64,000 nt of DNA from Geosiphon pyriformis (GCA_016748015.1 JAAOMT010000735.1:130256-194255), one strand, 5' to 3'; counted from the stretch's first letter, positions 23,027-33,213 are shown. The notes: generated by a model not told the origin, from the sequence alone. Numbers and translations: made by a program.

Positions 23027-24376
23027 TTGGAGACTCTTATTATGCCAGAAAACTGGTCTCCAAGTGAAAAACATTACTTACAACACCAATCAAAACAATA
23101 TTTCATACACCAAAACAAAATCTATTATAAAAATCACAGAAAACCAAACCAGCCACTCAGATTAGTACAAGAGAATGAAAAAGAAACAATTTTATACAAC
23201 ATGCATGCAGATTCATCTTCAGCATACTTGGGAAAAGAGGAAACAATTCAAAGAATCCTTGAACATTATTTTTGGCCTTACATGCAAAAAGACATTCGAC
23301 AATATATAGAATCTTGTGATAATTGTCAAAAAAGAGGAGAAACTCACCCCACAGAACCTCTAAATCCAATCAAAGTTGGACAACCTTTTAACAGAGTTGG
23401 AATTGATTTAGTCAGACCATTACCTATCACAACCCAAGAAAATTGTTATATTGCAGTTGCAGTGGATTATCTTACCAAATGGCCTGAAGCTAGAGCCATC
23501 CAAAGAACAGATGTAAAATTAGTAACAAATTTCATCTATAAAGATATTATCTGTAGACATAGATGCCCAATTGAACTCTTATCTGATCAAAGAACACATT
23601 TTGTGAACAACTTGATACAAGAAATTTGTGAACGGTTCAATGTCAAAAAACCTCTATCATCACCTTATCACCCTCAAACAAATGGACTTGTAGAACGTTT
23701 CAATAGAACATTGTGTAAATCTCTAGCCAAAGTCTCAACAGACTTTAAACAGGAATGGGATATCTTTATTCCATCAGTGTTACTAGCATACAGAACACTA
23801 AAACAAGATACTACAAAACACACACCATTTGATCTTACTTATAGAAAGACAGCAACATTACCAATTAATTTCACAGTGGAAACATACCCAGTACAACCAA
23901 TCAATGAAGAAAACTTTCAAGAGACACTCCAAAGAAGAGCTTACACTCTTCTTAGTATACTGAAAGAAAAAAGAAGAATAACAGCAACTCATATTGAACA
24001 TTTCCAAGCTCAACAAAAAGAAAGACATGACAACAAATTACCATCTATTACCAATGAATTTAAAGTTGGAAATAAAGTTCTCTTACACAGAACTAAGGCT
24101 GAAAAACAATGGAGTGGGAAATTTGAAAACAAATGGGATGGACCATTTTATATTCACGAAATTCTAGATAATGGATCATATAAGTTAAGACTTGATAACA
24201 AAATATTAGCAAAAGTTGCACATGGGGACAGATTGAAACACTATTATTTCAGAAACAATTCTGAACCATTAATTCCACAAATTAGTACACATTCCCCTTT
24301 AATTAATCCTGAAGATATTCCCCGAAATTTAGAACCAATAATTATAATAGAACAACAACCAAACTTGAACACTTAA
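23027..24376 (+). CDS. Element B integrase (open, 449 codons)
   Basis: Inserts element cDNA into chromosomes. Longest open frame in the window. Zinc domain: NMHADSSSAYLG then CDNCQ; the second His of HHCC reads Tyr, a single C-to-T change. Catalytic D127 (GIDLV), D187 (SDQRTHF) and E223 (GLVERFN) are all present with D(59)D(35)E spacing. A GPF/Y block (WDGPFYIHEI, residues about 365-375) and NGSYKLRL follow. No chromodomain after it. The first Met shown is internal to Pol, where an upstream stop at 22932 breaks continuity with RNase H. Confidence 0.9.
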   Translation: METLIMPENWSPSEKHYLQHQSKQYFIHQNKIYYKNHRKPNQPLRLVQENEKETILYNMHADSSSAYLGKEETIQRILEHYFWPYMQKDIRQYIESCDNCQKRGETHPTEPLNPIKVGQPFNRVGIDLVRPLPITTQENCYIAVAVDYLTKWPEARAIQRTDVKLVTNFIYKDIICRHRCPIELLSDQRTHFVNNLIQEICERFNVKKPLSSPYHPQTNGLVERFNRTLCKSLAKVSTDFKQEWDIFIPSVLLAYRTLKQDTTKHTPFDLTYRKTATLPINFTVETYPVQPINEENFQETLQRRAYTLLSILKEKRRITATHIEHFQAQQKERHDNKLPSITNEFKVGNKVLLHRTKAEKQWSGKFENKWDGPFYIHEILDNGSYKLRLDNKILAKVAHGDRLKHYYFRNNSEPLIPQISTHSPLINPEDIPRNLEPIIIIEQQPNLNT

Positions 24377-24560
24377 ATTTTACAATAATTCTCTAATAAA
24401 AACACAAAGACAAAAATAGTAAATAATTACAAAACACCCAAACCCAAAAACAAATAAAAACCCCATATCCAAAAATAATTTTCTTTATTCTCTCTTTTCA
24501 TAATTAGTCAATTTTATCAAGATTATTTCCCAAAATATTCAACAAATATCCCAAAAATTA

Positions 24561-25226
24561 ATGTTAGCCTTGAAAACACTCCCTAACTTATCTATAACGA
24601 TTAATGAAAATCAAATTAATTACATTCAAAAAGAAACCACAGCCCCAGTAGCAAATCATTTACAGAACTATCACCCCTATAGAAGAAAAACAAGAAGTCA
24701 TTCTGAGAATAAATTACCAAGACTTTTGAAGCAGGCACTAGAAGAAAATCTTTTAATTGCCCCTATTGACATTTCACCAAATGCTATAATGCAACAAAAA
24801 CTTCTACTACTTCTTAATAAACAGAACAATGAACACACCCCTATCTATAAATACTTTCAAATTGGAAAAACACTTTATGAACGAAAACTGGAACTTGAAG
24901 CAACAAATCTCACTCCTGAAGTTATACAAAAACAAATCCACAATGAATTCAAAACAGCAGCTGGACCAACAAACACTCGCTACAGACTTAGAGCAGCTCT
25001 TAGACTCTATAACTTGTTTAATACTTGTAAAAATGTTCTACAAAATCCAATACTACAACCAATGAAAGTCCAATACATTGGCAAACTCACAAAATTGAAA
25101 TTTCAACAATTTTCAGACCAGATTACTTCAATTATTTTAGATCACTATCTCAATATTACAGATAGTGCTTGGACTTCAATGGAGCTTAGTCTTGAGAAGG
25201 AGATTATGTTACCAGTAGAATTTTAG
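24561..25226 (+). CDS. Element B third ORF, unknown function (221 codons, stop inside the LTR)
   Basis: Separate reading frame after integrase, with counterparts in C, D and E. It is mostly helical by composition, rich in Leu, Gln, Asn and Lys, with a central RYRLRAALRLYNLF segment and a FQQFSDQITSIILDHY block near the end. No signal peptide, membrane span or Cys pairs, so it does not look like Env. Its last codons and TAG overlap the first 20 bases of the 3' LTR, and the presumed polypurine tract (GAGAAGGAGATTA) is inside it. Element E has an ATG 14 codons further upstream (40414), which reads AAG in B (24519). Confidence 0.75.
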   Translation: MLALKTLPNLSITINENQINYIQKETTAPVANHLQNYHPYRRKTRSHSENKLPRLLKQALEENLLIAPIDISPNAIMQQKLLLLLNKQNNEHTPIYKYFQIGKTLYERKLELEATNLTPEVIQKQIHNEFKTAAGPTNTRYRLRAALRLYNLFNTCKNVLQNPILQPMKVQYIGKLTKLKFQQFSDQITSIILDHYLNITDSAWTSMELSLEKEIMLPVEF

Positions 25227-26219
25227 CTATTAATTAGCATGAAATTACCCTTATAATTCCTATAATTCATTAATATATTAATATCATTTTAAATTATCAT
25301 TTATTATTTAATCAATTATCACATATCACGATTCAATTAAAATAATCTAATTAGTATAACAGAAAGTAGGATGATCAAATTACACAATACTTTGAACTTT
25401 GTAACATTCAAAAATTTACCGAAATTTACAGAAATTCGCCGAAATTTATAAGAAATTCGCCGAAATTTACAGAAATTCGCCGAAATTATGAATAGTTCAC
25501 CCAAATTAATCAATAGTTCAGTGAAATAACTTGTAGTTTATCAAAATGTATTTTTAGTTCACCAAAAATTGAGCAAAGAAAAAAAGTACAAGTTCATAGA
25601 CTAGTACTACAACAAGTTGTATAAAAGAAGAGCTTTTCTCTTCTGGAAAATGTATCTTACTTTAGATTTATCACTTAAAACCATTCCTACACACACAAAA
25701 AAAAATAAATATCAAATAATTCGAAAAACCAAATTCTTTAAATTATTGCACTTGGAAAATCCTCAAAACCCAACTAATATTTTGAAATTGATTAGCTACC
25801 AATTTCAGTAAACTGTTAGTGACTCCAGGTCTGGATAGAAAACGTTTCTCTTAACAAAATTCTATTTCTTTTACATTTCTTTTATTTTTCTTTTTTTTTT
25901 TTATTACAATTATTAGGGTAGTCTACAGACAAGATTCCTGTAGAAGAGTTGACTTTCACAGCAAAGTAACTATACATTTTAGTAAGCTTCCAGATGAGCA
26001 ATTCTTGGGAAAGAGTTGACATTTACTACAATGTAACTACATAAAGTAACTGGCATGGAATTGGCTATTTCACTTATAAGCCCAGCAAGTTCAAATTATA
26101 GAAGATAATTTGAAGATAAATTCAGTTATTGGAGATTCAATTACTTCCTGAGAATGTGAATTCACAGCAAATCAACATTACCAATATTTAAGAAAAGAGA
26201 CCAAAAACTTCCAGTAACA
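25207..26219 (+). repeat. 3' LTR of element B
   Basis: 1013 bp, TGTTACCAG to CCAGTAACA. It is 56 bp longer than the 5' LTR: two extra units of the U3 motif array (eight instead of six, about 25414-25570) and a 15-bp purine-rich insertion near 25575-25590. TATAAAAG at 25620-25627. An internal 64-codon open stretch (25617-25811) is chance. Confidence 0.92.
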
Positions 26220-26800
26220 TCGGCAATGGATTCTGCATCTGCTTTTTGAATTGCTTTTGTCTCTGGCCATTTAGTAAGATAGTTCATGACTACTGCTATA
26301 TATCTGTTTCTTCTGCTGGTGATTGTTAATGGTTCGACTAGATTAATTCCAATCTGGTCAAATGGTTGTCTCACTTTGATTGGTCTTAATGGTTCACTGG
26401 TTCTTGTTCCTTCTCTTTGCTGACAAATATCACAATTTTGAACATATTAAATGATGTCTGGGTACATTGATGGCCAATAGTATCTCTTTCTGGTTCTTTC
26501 CATGGTTGCTTCTTTATGAAAATATCCTGCTATTGGATTTGAATACATGTTGAATAATATTGTCTCTTTTTCTGGCTCTGTAATTACTCTGGTTGACTGA
26601 CCTGGATCCTTTCTATTTTTCTGATAAAGTATATTTTGGTGAGTGATAAAATATTTTGATTGTTGTTTGATATTTTTTCATTCCGTTTGAAATAAATTTA
26701 TCTTGAATTGTTGAGTGTTTATATAATGTTGTAGTTGTTGATATTTTTGTATGTTCATCTTTTTGTTATATTTTCATTGATATTATTCTGGTTTTGTTAT
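26220..26800 (-). pseudogene. Element C integrase, N-terminal part
   Basis: The minus strand reads NMYSNPIAGYF and CDICQQR (zinc domain; both His degraded to Tyr) near 26400-26560, then PFDQIGINLVEPL (26374-26330) where the first catalytic Asp is Asn, and NYLTKWPETKAIQKADAESIAD up to the break at 26220. It joins 15530-16343 when element B is removed. Confidence 0.8.
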
Positions 26801-26859
26801 ATTTTTGGGTTGAAATGTTCTTAGATTTGTTTTATTCATGACAAACCGTCAGCATTTCT

Positions 26860-28188
26860 ATTGTCTTTTCCCTTTTTATAATATATGATATACTTATATG
26901 ATACGAGTGCCATTTTTTATCTTGACTGTCTTCCATCTTCAAATTCTTGTTTTTGAAATGATGTTAATCTTTTGTAATCTGTGTATACTTCAAACTTCTG
27001 ACTCAAGTATTCTTTCCATTTCATGACTGCCCAGTATATTGCTAAGTGTTCTTGTTCTGGTGTTCCATAGTTCTTTTCAGCTGGTGTTAAACCTCTGCTG
27101 GCATATGCTACTGGATGTTCTCTGCTGTCTGGTCCTCTCTGAGATAATACTGCTCCCAATGCTTGGCCGGATGCATCAGTGGTGATGATAAATGTTTTGC
27201 TGTGATCTGAATAAATCAGTACTGGAGCTTGAATAAGCTTTCTTTTCAAAATGTCAAAAGCTTTTTGTTGACTTTTTGCCCATTTATATTTGGTATTCTT
27301 GGTTTGCAATTGGTTGAGTGGCTGTGCTATCTTGAAAAAGTTCTTGATAAAACATTGATAGTAGTTGGCAAATCCCAAGAATGATTTCAGTTCTGTCATA
27401 TTGGCCGACACTGGAAAGTTCTTTACTATCTCTATTTTTTCTGAATCTGTTTTGATGCTGTCTTTGCTGACTATGTGTCCCAAGAATTTTAGCTCTGTCT
27501 TGCCAAAGAAGCACTTTGTTGCATTTAACTTTAGTCCTGCTCTTCTTAGTCTTTTGAACACTTGTTGAAGATGATAAAGATGATTATCAAATGTTTTTGA
27601 GAATATGCTGGTGTTGTCCAAGTATACAACTACTGATTTTCACAATAAGCCAGTATAAACAATTTCTATTAGCCGTTGGAAAGTTGCTGGAGCATTGGTT
27701 AAGCCGAATAGCATCACTTCAAATTCGAAATTCCTTTCTCTAGTAGTGAATGCCATCTTCTCTTTGTCAGCCAGATTCATGGCTACTTGCCAGTAACCAC
27801 TGTCCAAGTCTAATGTTGAGATCCATTTGTTCTCACCAAAAGCATCAAATAATTCCTGTATTTGTGGAGTTAGATAGCTGTCTCTACAAGTTACACCATT
27901 GAGTTTCCTGTAGTCTACACAAAATTGGATTTTTCTATTCTTCTTACAGATAAGTACCACTGATGACGACCATGGGCTCATTGATAGCTGAATTAGCCCA
28001 TTGTCAAGCATTCGGTTTATCTCTTGACAGATGATCTTATGACTAGCTAGTGGTACCTTGTATGCTCTTTGTTTAATTGGCATTGCATCTTCAGTCTTGA
28101 TCTGATGCTGGATGATGTTAGTTCGGCCAAACTCATTTTTACTGGCAAAGATGTCATTGAACTGGTTGAACAACATCTTGAGTTGCAT
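26860..28188 (-). pseudogene. Element C reverse transcriptase and RNase H
   Basis: Two long open runs. 28188-27640 (182 codons): QCVDY-type block FCVDYRKLNG, TLDLDSGYWQVAMN, EVMLFGLTNAPATFQRL. 27621-26917 (234 codons): KFLGHIVSKD, FLGFANYYQCFIK, RNase H block ITTDASGQALGAVLSQ and AYASRGLTPAEKNY. Between them, around 27610-27650, the catalytic block reads YLDN with a stop just upstream. RNase H catalytic Asp (TTDAS) and Glu (TPEQEH region) are present. One stop and one Asp change would therefore account for most of the damage. Confidence 0.88.
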
Positions 28189-28199
28189 ACGTTAGAGTG

Positions 28200-28551
28200 G
28201 ATCTAAGTTTTCCATGTTTATTTGTTCCAATTGTTCTGGTTGGAGCAAATAACATTCACTTCATCCGTATATTGTTTGTGATGTGATATCGACATATCTA
28301 CAAAGTTGTGAAAAGTCTAGAATGGGGTTTGGTGGTTAATTCTCCATTTCAATGTTTAAGTATCCAATAATGGTTCCAGTTAGTATTTCTATGACATTTC
28401 TTGTATTGTTGTAGATGAGAATTTTGATGTGGCTGTAATCTTTGGCTGGTATGTGGAAATTGATGAGTCCAACTTCTCCTAATTCACAAAGACTGGCTTC
28501 TGCTTCAAAAATTTGTGCTTGGTCTTTTTTCTTCTTTTCTATTGCTAGCAT
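28200..28551 (-). pseudogene. Element C pre-RT linker
   Basis: Open from 28551 to 28336 (71 codons): an AIEKKKKDQAQIFEAEASLC start, then IKILIYNNTRNVIEIL and TIIGYL. A stop at 28335 breaks it before the YVDI segment. It is the same module as 381-743 in element A and 7561-7743 in element D. A stop at 28583 also separates it from the dUTPase run. Confidence 0.65.
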
Positions 28552-28581
28552 GTACTGGTTATATGATGAAATGGAAATAGC

Positions 28582-29436
28582 TTAACCAGTTGAGATAATT
28601 TCTCTTTGGCCAACAATTTCTTCCTCCACCATATTAACTGGTACATCTATTCTACCTGTTGATTTGAATCCCTGTATTCCTCTCGCTGTTATTCCTAATT
28701 CCTCCCTTTTTCCCACTGATACTAACTGAGCTATTCTAACCAGAGGCAGGAATATTGTCTGTGCTATCTTTTCGTTGGGCTCTATTATATAAGTCTTTTT
28801 TAAGTCATTTTGTAGCATAGCAATAATATTTTCTACATATCCCACGTCAATTATTCCTCCTCTTATATTAATCTTTCTTTTTGCTAAACTATTCCTAGAT
28901 GCTAATTGAACCATTGTTGTTGCCAGAATTTCTAGTGCTACTTTTAGATCAATGCAGGTGTGTGAATGTGGTTCCAATTTGATGGCCTCTTTTTCTGGAT
29001 ACCTCAGATCAAACTCTGTATCAGTATCATGTACACATTTTGGCATAATATCTTTCCCATTGTTACTATACCATTTCAACTCTTGTTTCTTGGAGAGATC
29101 TGGTAGTGCAATGTATTGTTCATAGTTTAAATCAAAGTTTGAATCTGAGTTTGAATTATCTTTGTTGTTATTGCCATTTTGAATGGAGCTGGAACTGGTG
29201 TTTTCGTCATCATCATCAGAGTTTGGATTGTAATTGATCAGCAATTCTGATTCTGACGCACAGCTGCTGATTGGTTCTTCTTCTTCAGGGATCATGTAGA
29301 TCATGCATGGTGGTAGATTGTAAATGAGATCACAATTGTCACAATATTCAAAGTCACTGAGAATTAAACAATGGTGACACAGTCTTGTATTTAACTGTGC
29401 TAGCCATTGTTCTTGCTTTTTTCTAGTAGGTGCCAA
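28582..29436 (-). CDS. Element C second cysteine cluster plus dUTPase (open, 284 codons)
   Basis: Longest uninterrupted dUTPase-bearing frame. Residues 20-35 hold CHHC...CDNC, the second cysteine cluster of the upstream module; residues 60-105 are an acidic Asn/Ser linker. dUTPase motifs: TEFDLRYPE (140-148, motif 1), SRNSLAKRKIN (180-190, motif 2), GGIIDVGYVENI (193-204, motif 3, with Asp and Tyr kept), NEKIAQTIFLPL (221-232, motif 4) and ARGIQGFKSTG (251-261, motif 5, Lys where Gly is usual). It is a Gag-Pol domain, so the Met at 29436 is not the native start. Predicted to limit uracil in cDNA, by family knowledge. Confidence 0.85.
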   Translation of the reverse strand: MAPTRKKQEQWLAQLNTRLCHHCLILSDFEYCDNCDLIYNLPPCMIYMIPEEEEPISSCASESELLINYNPNSDDDDENTSSSSIQNGNNNKDNSNSDSNFDLNYEQYIALPDLSKKQELKWYSNNGKDIMPKCVHDTDTEFDLRYPEKEAIKLEPHSHTCIDLKVALEILATTMVQLASRNSLAKRKINIRGGIIDVGYVENIIAMLQNDLKKTYIIEPNEKIAQTIFLPLVRIAQLVSVGKREELGITARGIQGFKSTGRIDVPVNMVEEEIVGQREIISTG

Positions 29437-29961
29437 GTTTTGGTAGCGTTTATGGAACTCTTCTAGTTCCAGAAAATTTATAACTGGTTTTGTGTCTCAG
29501 TCAAGCTTGATGGGTTCTGGTGGGTTGTTTTTAATTGTCTTGATTTCTTCTGGCGATGTGTCTTCAATTTTGGTGATTGCCATCCGCCATAATTCATCGT
29601 CATTGTGTGGACAACTGTCCAATTGTTGTACAGCTCTTCTCCAGGCAGTTTCTATGGGTGTTTTTTTTTTGACCCAGTCACTGATGAGGATCGTGTATTG
29701 GCAAGACACGTCACATGTTCCTCTTTTCTCTGGAATGTCGTTCTACATTCCTTCGTTGAGGAAAGTTTCTCCACAGGCTATACATGGTGTATTATCCCAT
29801 TTTCCCACTTGTTTTGGTCTTCCAAAACATTCAACATGGCATGTGCGGCAATAAAACTTGGTTGCCATCTGATATTCTTCATTGTTACCACAGCATGCAC
29901 CCATTGATGACAATTTCTTGCCACAATTAACGCATATTAGTTTGGGTCGGCAATAGGTCAA
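29437..29961 (-). pseudogene. Element C cysteine-rich/helical module
   Basis: CVNCGKKLSSMGAC...CRTCHVECFG and PCIACGETF lie in 29961-29743; CDVSCQYTILISDWVKKKTP and the helical DDELWRMAITKIED segment lie in 29709-29497. A stop at about 29741 and another at 29495 break it. The Cys pattern (CX2C, CX2CH, CX2CG, CX3C) matches elements A, B, D and E. Unknown function; zinc binding is inferred from the Cys pairs. Confidence 0.65.
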
Positions 29962-30299
29962 TGATTGTTGTTGACTATAGATATATGGGATATAAGTGTT
30001 GTTAGCTTGAGTGTTTTCTTCCTCCCTCTTTTTCCCTTTTCCCTTTTCTTCTTTCTACTTCCAATTCGATGGTTCTTTCTGTTCATTGTCAGTCCAGGTT
30101 AAATTGTCTGTTTCTCAGATCAGTTTCTCTTTTTGCTTTCCCTTAGAGTTGTCGTTCTACAAGAGTATTGGTGGTAGTTCATTGTGGTTGGCATTGGCCC
30201 AGGAGACTTGATAAGCTTTCCAGATAGGTTTCTCTTTCTCCTCCTCCAGTTCGATCAATAGTTTCTCTCTTGGAGGAGTCTTGAAATGGCCACACGTGG

Positions 30300-30897
30300 C
30301 TGGTACACGTATGTGTTAGCCCTGATATGTTAGCTGGTGTTTTTGAGTGTTCCAGTCTAATGTTGTGTTGACTTTGAATAGCCAGTCATTACCAATGAGA
30401 ACTTAGTATTAAGTGGCTTCCATCACTAGAACTTTAATAAGAGTCACAATGCCATTGATTTCGAAAAGAAAGTCATTGATTTTGCCGATTGGAGTTTTGG
30501 TTGCTCCATTGGCTGTGATGATTCTGGCACTGATAGCTCGATCAACTCGGCGACCTAATTGATCTATGAGTTGTCGTGTGATAATGCTGCATGCTGAACC
30601 ACTGTCAAGAATCAATTTGATGGATTGTCTCTTGACTTTGGCATCAGTGTACATAGCAGTGATTGGTTTGGCTTTAAGAGTAGCTCCACTAAATAATGGC
30701 GTTGTAGTTGTTTCCTCGAATTCGAATGGGAATATAGCAGCCAAAGATTCATCTTCAGTAATGGTAGTAGGTGGGATATTACTGGTGAGTGGTTGTTTTT
30801 GGGCGAATGCCAGGTTATTGGTTGAGACATCTTCTGGGGTGACCAGGAGACTTAAATAGTTCTGGGAATTTGGGTTCTGGGGTTGATCGGCACCCAA
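30300..30897 (-). pseudogene. Element C retropepsin (nearly intact)
   Basis: Open from 30897 to 30409 (162 codons): AITAMYTDAKVKRQSIKLIL followed by the active site D-S-G (DSGSACSIITRQL), then TPIGKINDFLFEINGIVTLIK and VLVMEAT. A stop at about 30407 precedes the ALIGNDWL counterpart (30375-30400). It lies between gag and the cysteine-rich module, without its own start. Confidence 0.8.
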
Positions 30898-32220
30898 ATT
30901 TTACTGGCATAATCCAGATGGTTGCTGTAAAGAACTGGGGATTGGTTAATGGACTACCATTGCTGATCTCCAGCTCTGTTGAGTCATTCTCGGTCTTTGG
31001 GTTTCGTTGGGTGGTAAGCTTTGGAGTGGTATTTGGATTTGTTGGGGCTGATAGATTATTTGTGGCTGTGGTTGTTAATAAATTATTTGTGGCTGTGGTT
31101 GATAGATTGGGGCTTAATACACCAGAGATTAATAGACTTATGACTGCGTTACTAGTAGGTAAGCAGATTGGTTTTGATTTGGGTACTGATTCGGAGTTTG
31201 GAACTGGCAATCAGGGTTTCGATATTGATTTTCCGATTATTGGTTATTTAAACACTGGCAACAGTCAATTTGAATATGTCTTTGTTTACCACAATAGTGG
31301 CAGATATGCATTTCTTATGGCCACTGTTGATTGGTCAATGAAGATGGATGTGGTTGATTTTGGACATGATTAGAGTTTTCTTGATTATTGCATCATTGTG
31401 GAGACTGATAAATGGCATGATTGTCAGCTAAGTATCCTTCCAATCTCTTTTTAATTGATTTACTGAACTTCTTCAATTTGGAATCCAATTCAGATGATCC
31501 GTTTATTACTAGATTAATGACTTGGGCATGGTTAGCCTCTAACTCAGCGGATTCAAAATCTCTGGCACATGTAACTGCGTCTTGAAGGGTGCCTGGATGC
31601 AACAGACATACATGTTGCAAGATGCTGCTGTGCAGGCCATGGATAAACTGGTTGAGTATCTGTGGGACTGTGAAATAGTTGGTGTCAATTGCTTGAATTT
31701 GGTGCAGGTTTCGATGGAAGTGTCCCAGGTTAGTGGTGACTGTTTCAGTTTCTCTTTGTTTCATGGTGGTGAATGTATTGATTAGGCGATTGATGCTGTT
31801 ATTGTTGCTGAAATATCTTAGAAATTCTGCTTTAAAGGCATTGAAATCTTGTGGTTTATTAACAAAGCTCTAATACCATGAATCGATGATATTCTTGAGA
31901 AAGTAGGGAATGGCTTGCATTGCTCGAGCATCATTCCATCCATTGGCTGTAATGGCCTTTTCTATATTATTTAGCCATATTTGAGTGTCATTTTTTTCGC
32001 CAGTAAAGTTGTCAAGTTTTGTGATTGGTGCATAGACCATTGGATCTAAGTTAGGTGGTTGTGGTGGCTGTTAAAGCAGTTGTTGTTGTACTGGTTGTTG
32101 GGGTGGTAATTAAAGTGGCTGTTGTATGAGTTCAGCTATGGGATTAATTGGCAGTTGATCAATAACAATTACTGGAGGTAAGTTTTGCTGATTAATTAAT
32201 TTGGGGTTTGGATTGGTTTG
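30898..32220 (-). pseudogene. Element C gag, central and nucleocapsid part
   Basis: The capsid-like core is read between about 32060 and 31393, with an open run 31764-31393 (TNLGHFHRNLHQIQAIDTN, then HARDFE-like and LINGSSELDSKLKKF). The nucleocapsid knuckle CHYCGKQRHIQIDC (CX2CX4HX4C) is intact at 31261-31302. A Pro/Asn/Thr-rich tail (31210-30815) follows. Element E is inserted at 32220/32221, separating this from the N-terminal part at 42075-42880. Confidence 0.75.
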
Positions 32221-32430
32221 TGTTACCAGACGAAATTAGAGATATTATTTAGCATAAAATTATCTTATAATTCCTATCATTAATTAGCATTATTTCAAAT
32301 TATCACTTATTACATTAGCAAAAATGTCCGAAATTATCATTTAATTAATAATCCAAATTGTACACAACACAAATGTAACCTAATTGTGATGATCAATCAT
32401 GCAATACCCCAAACTATGTAACATTCAAAA

Positions 32431-32541
32431 GTTCGCCAAAATTTATAGAAATTTGCCGAAATAATTGATAGTTCACCGAAATATCTAATAGTTCACAGAA
32501 ATAACTTGTAGTTCACTGAAATGTATCTTTAGTTCAGCAAA
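32431..32541 (+). promoter_or_regulatory. Six-unit motif array in U3 of element E 5' LTR
   Basis: GTTCRCCGAA-like motifs start at 32431, 32451, 32471, 32491, 32511 and 32532: spacing 20, 20, 20, 20, 21. Clear examples are GTTCACCGAA at 32471 and GTTCACAGAA at 32491. The TATA box follows 53 bp after the last unit. Confidence 0.65.
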
Positions 32542-32593
32542 ATTGTAGAAAATAGCAAAGTTCAAGTTTATAAAATAGTGTTATGACAAGTTG

Positions 32594-32601
32594 TATAAAA
32601 G
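32594..32601 (+). promoter_or_regulatory. TATA box, element E 5' LTR
   Basis: TATAAAAG in GTTGTATAAAAGAAGAGC, the same context as element B. The 3' LTR copy is at 41473-41480. Confidence 0.7.
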
Positions 32602-33197
32602 AAGAGCTTCTCTCTTCGAGAAAATGTATCTTACTTTAGATTTTAACAATTAGAATCATTCTTTACACACAAAAACAAAATAAATATCAAATAATTCAAA
32701 AAATCAAATCCTGAATTATTTCACTTTTGAAATTAACTAATTTCTACTAAACAGTTTGAAATTGATTAGCTACCAATTTCAGTAAACTGTTAGTGACTCC
32801 AGGCCTGAATAGAAAACGTTTTCCTTAACAAAAATTCTATTTCTTTTACATTTCTTTTATTTTTCTTTTATTTTCTTATTACAATCATTAGGGTAGCCTA
32901 CAGACGAGATTCCTGTAGAAGAGTTGACTTTTACAGCAAAGTAACTACACATTTTTAGTGAGCTTCCAAACAAGCAATTCCTGGGAAAGAGTTAACGTTT
33001 ATTACAATGTAACTACATAAAAGCAACTGGCAAGGAATTGGCCATTCCATTTATAAGCCCAGCAGCTCAAATTATAGGAGATAATTTGAGGATAAATTCA
33101 GTTATTGGAGATTCAAACACTTCTCATAATCATAAATTAACAGTATTACAACAAACATACAAGAGCTAAGAAGAGACCAAAAACCTCCGGTAACATT

Positions 33198-33213
33198 TGG
33201 TGCTCTCCCACAG
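33198..33213 (+). promoter_or_regulatory. Primer binding site of element E
   Basis: TGGTGCTCTCCCACAG two bases after the LTR end; nearly identical to element B. Confidence 0.75.

Larger units (their letters stand above)
16344..26219 (+). mobile_element. Element B: full-length gypsy, subfamily 2, best-preserved copy
   Basis: 9.9-kb plus-strand element with TGTTACCAG...CTGGTAACA LTR ends, inserted in the element C integrase. Flanks are tcag (16340-16343) and tcgg (26220-26223), a 4-bp duplication with one G-to-A change; the interrupted C reading frame joins across them. Gag and protease are in one frame after correction of a deletion, so Gag-Pol is probably one long frame. Lesions: 20-bp deletion in gag, 1-bp deletion in the Cys-rich module, 13-bp deletion in RT, and several stops. 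Confidence 0.92.
32221..33195 (+). repeat. 5' LTR of element E
   Basis: 975 bp. U3 motif array at 32431-32541, TATAAAAG at 32594-32601, then a R/U5 region identical in layout to element B. Ends TCCGGTAACA. The first third differs from B at many sites, so B and E are diverged members of one subfamily. Confidence 0.92.

Noticed and set aside
23930-24376. Chromodomain at the integrase C-terminus
   Set aside because: After the GPF/Y block there is no aromatic cage pattern; the tail is short and polar.
24561-25226. Third ORF as an envelope gene
   Set aside because: No signal peptide, transmembrane segment, Cys pattern or cleavage site visible.
25617-25811. 64-codon ORF inside the element B 3' LTR
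   Set aside because: Present only by chance in LTR sequence; the 5' LTR copy and the E LTRs break it.
30870-31373. 167-codon plus-strand open stretch
   Set aside because: Antisense of element C gag tail and knuckle; the minus-strand reading has the CCHC motif.
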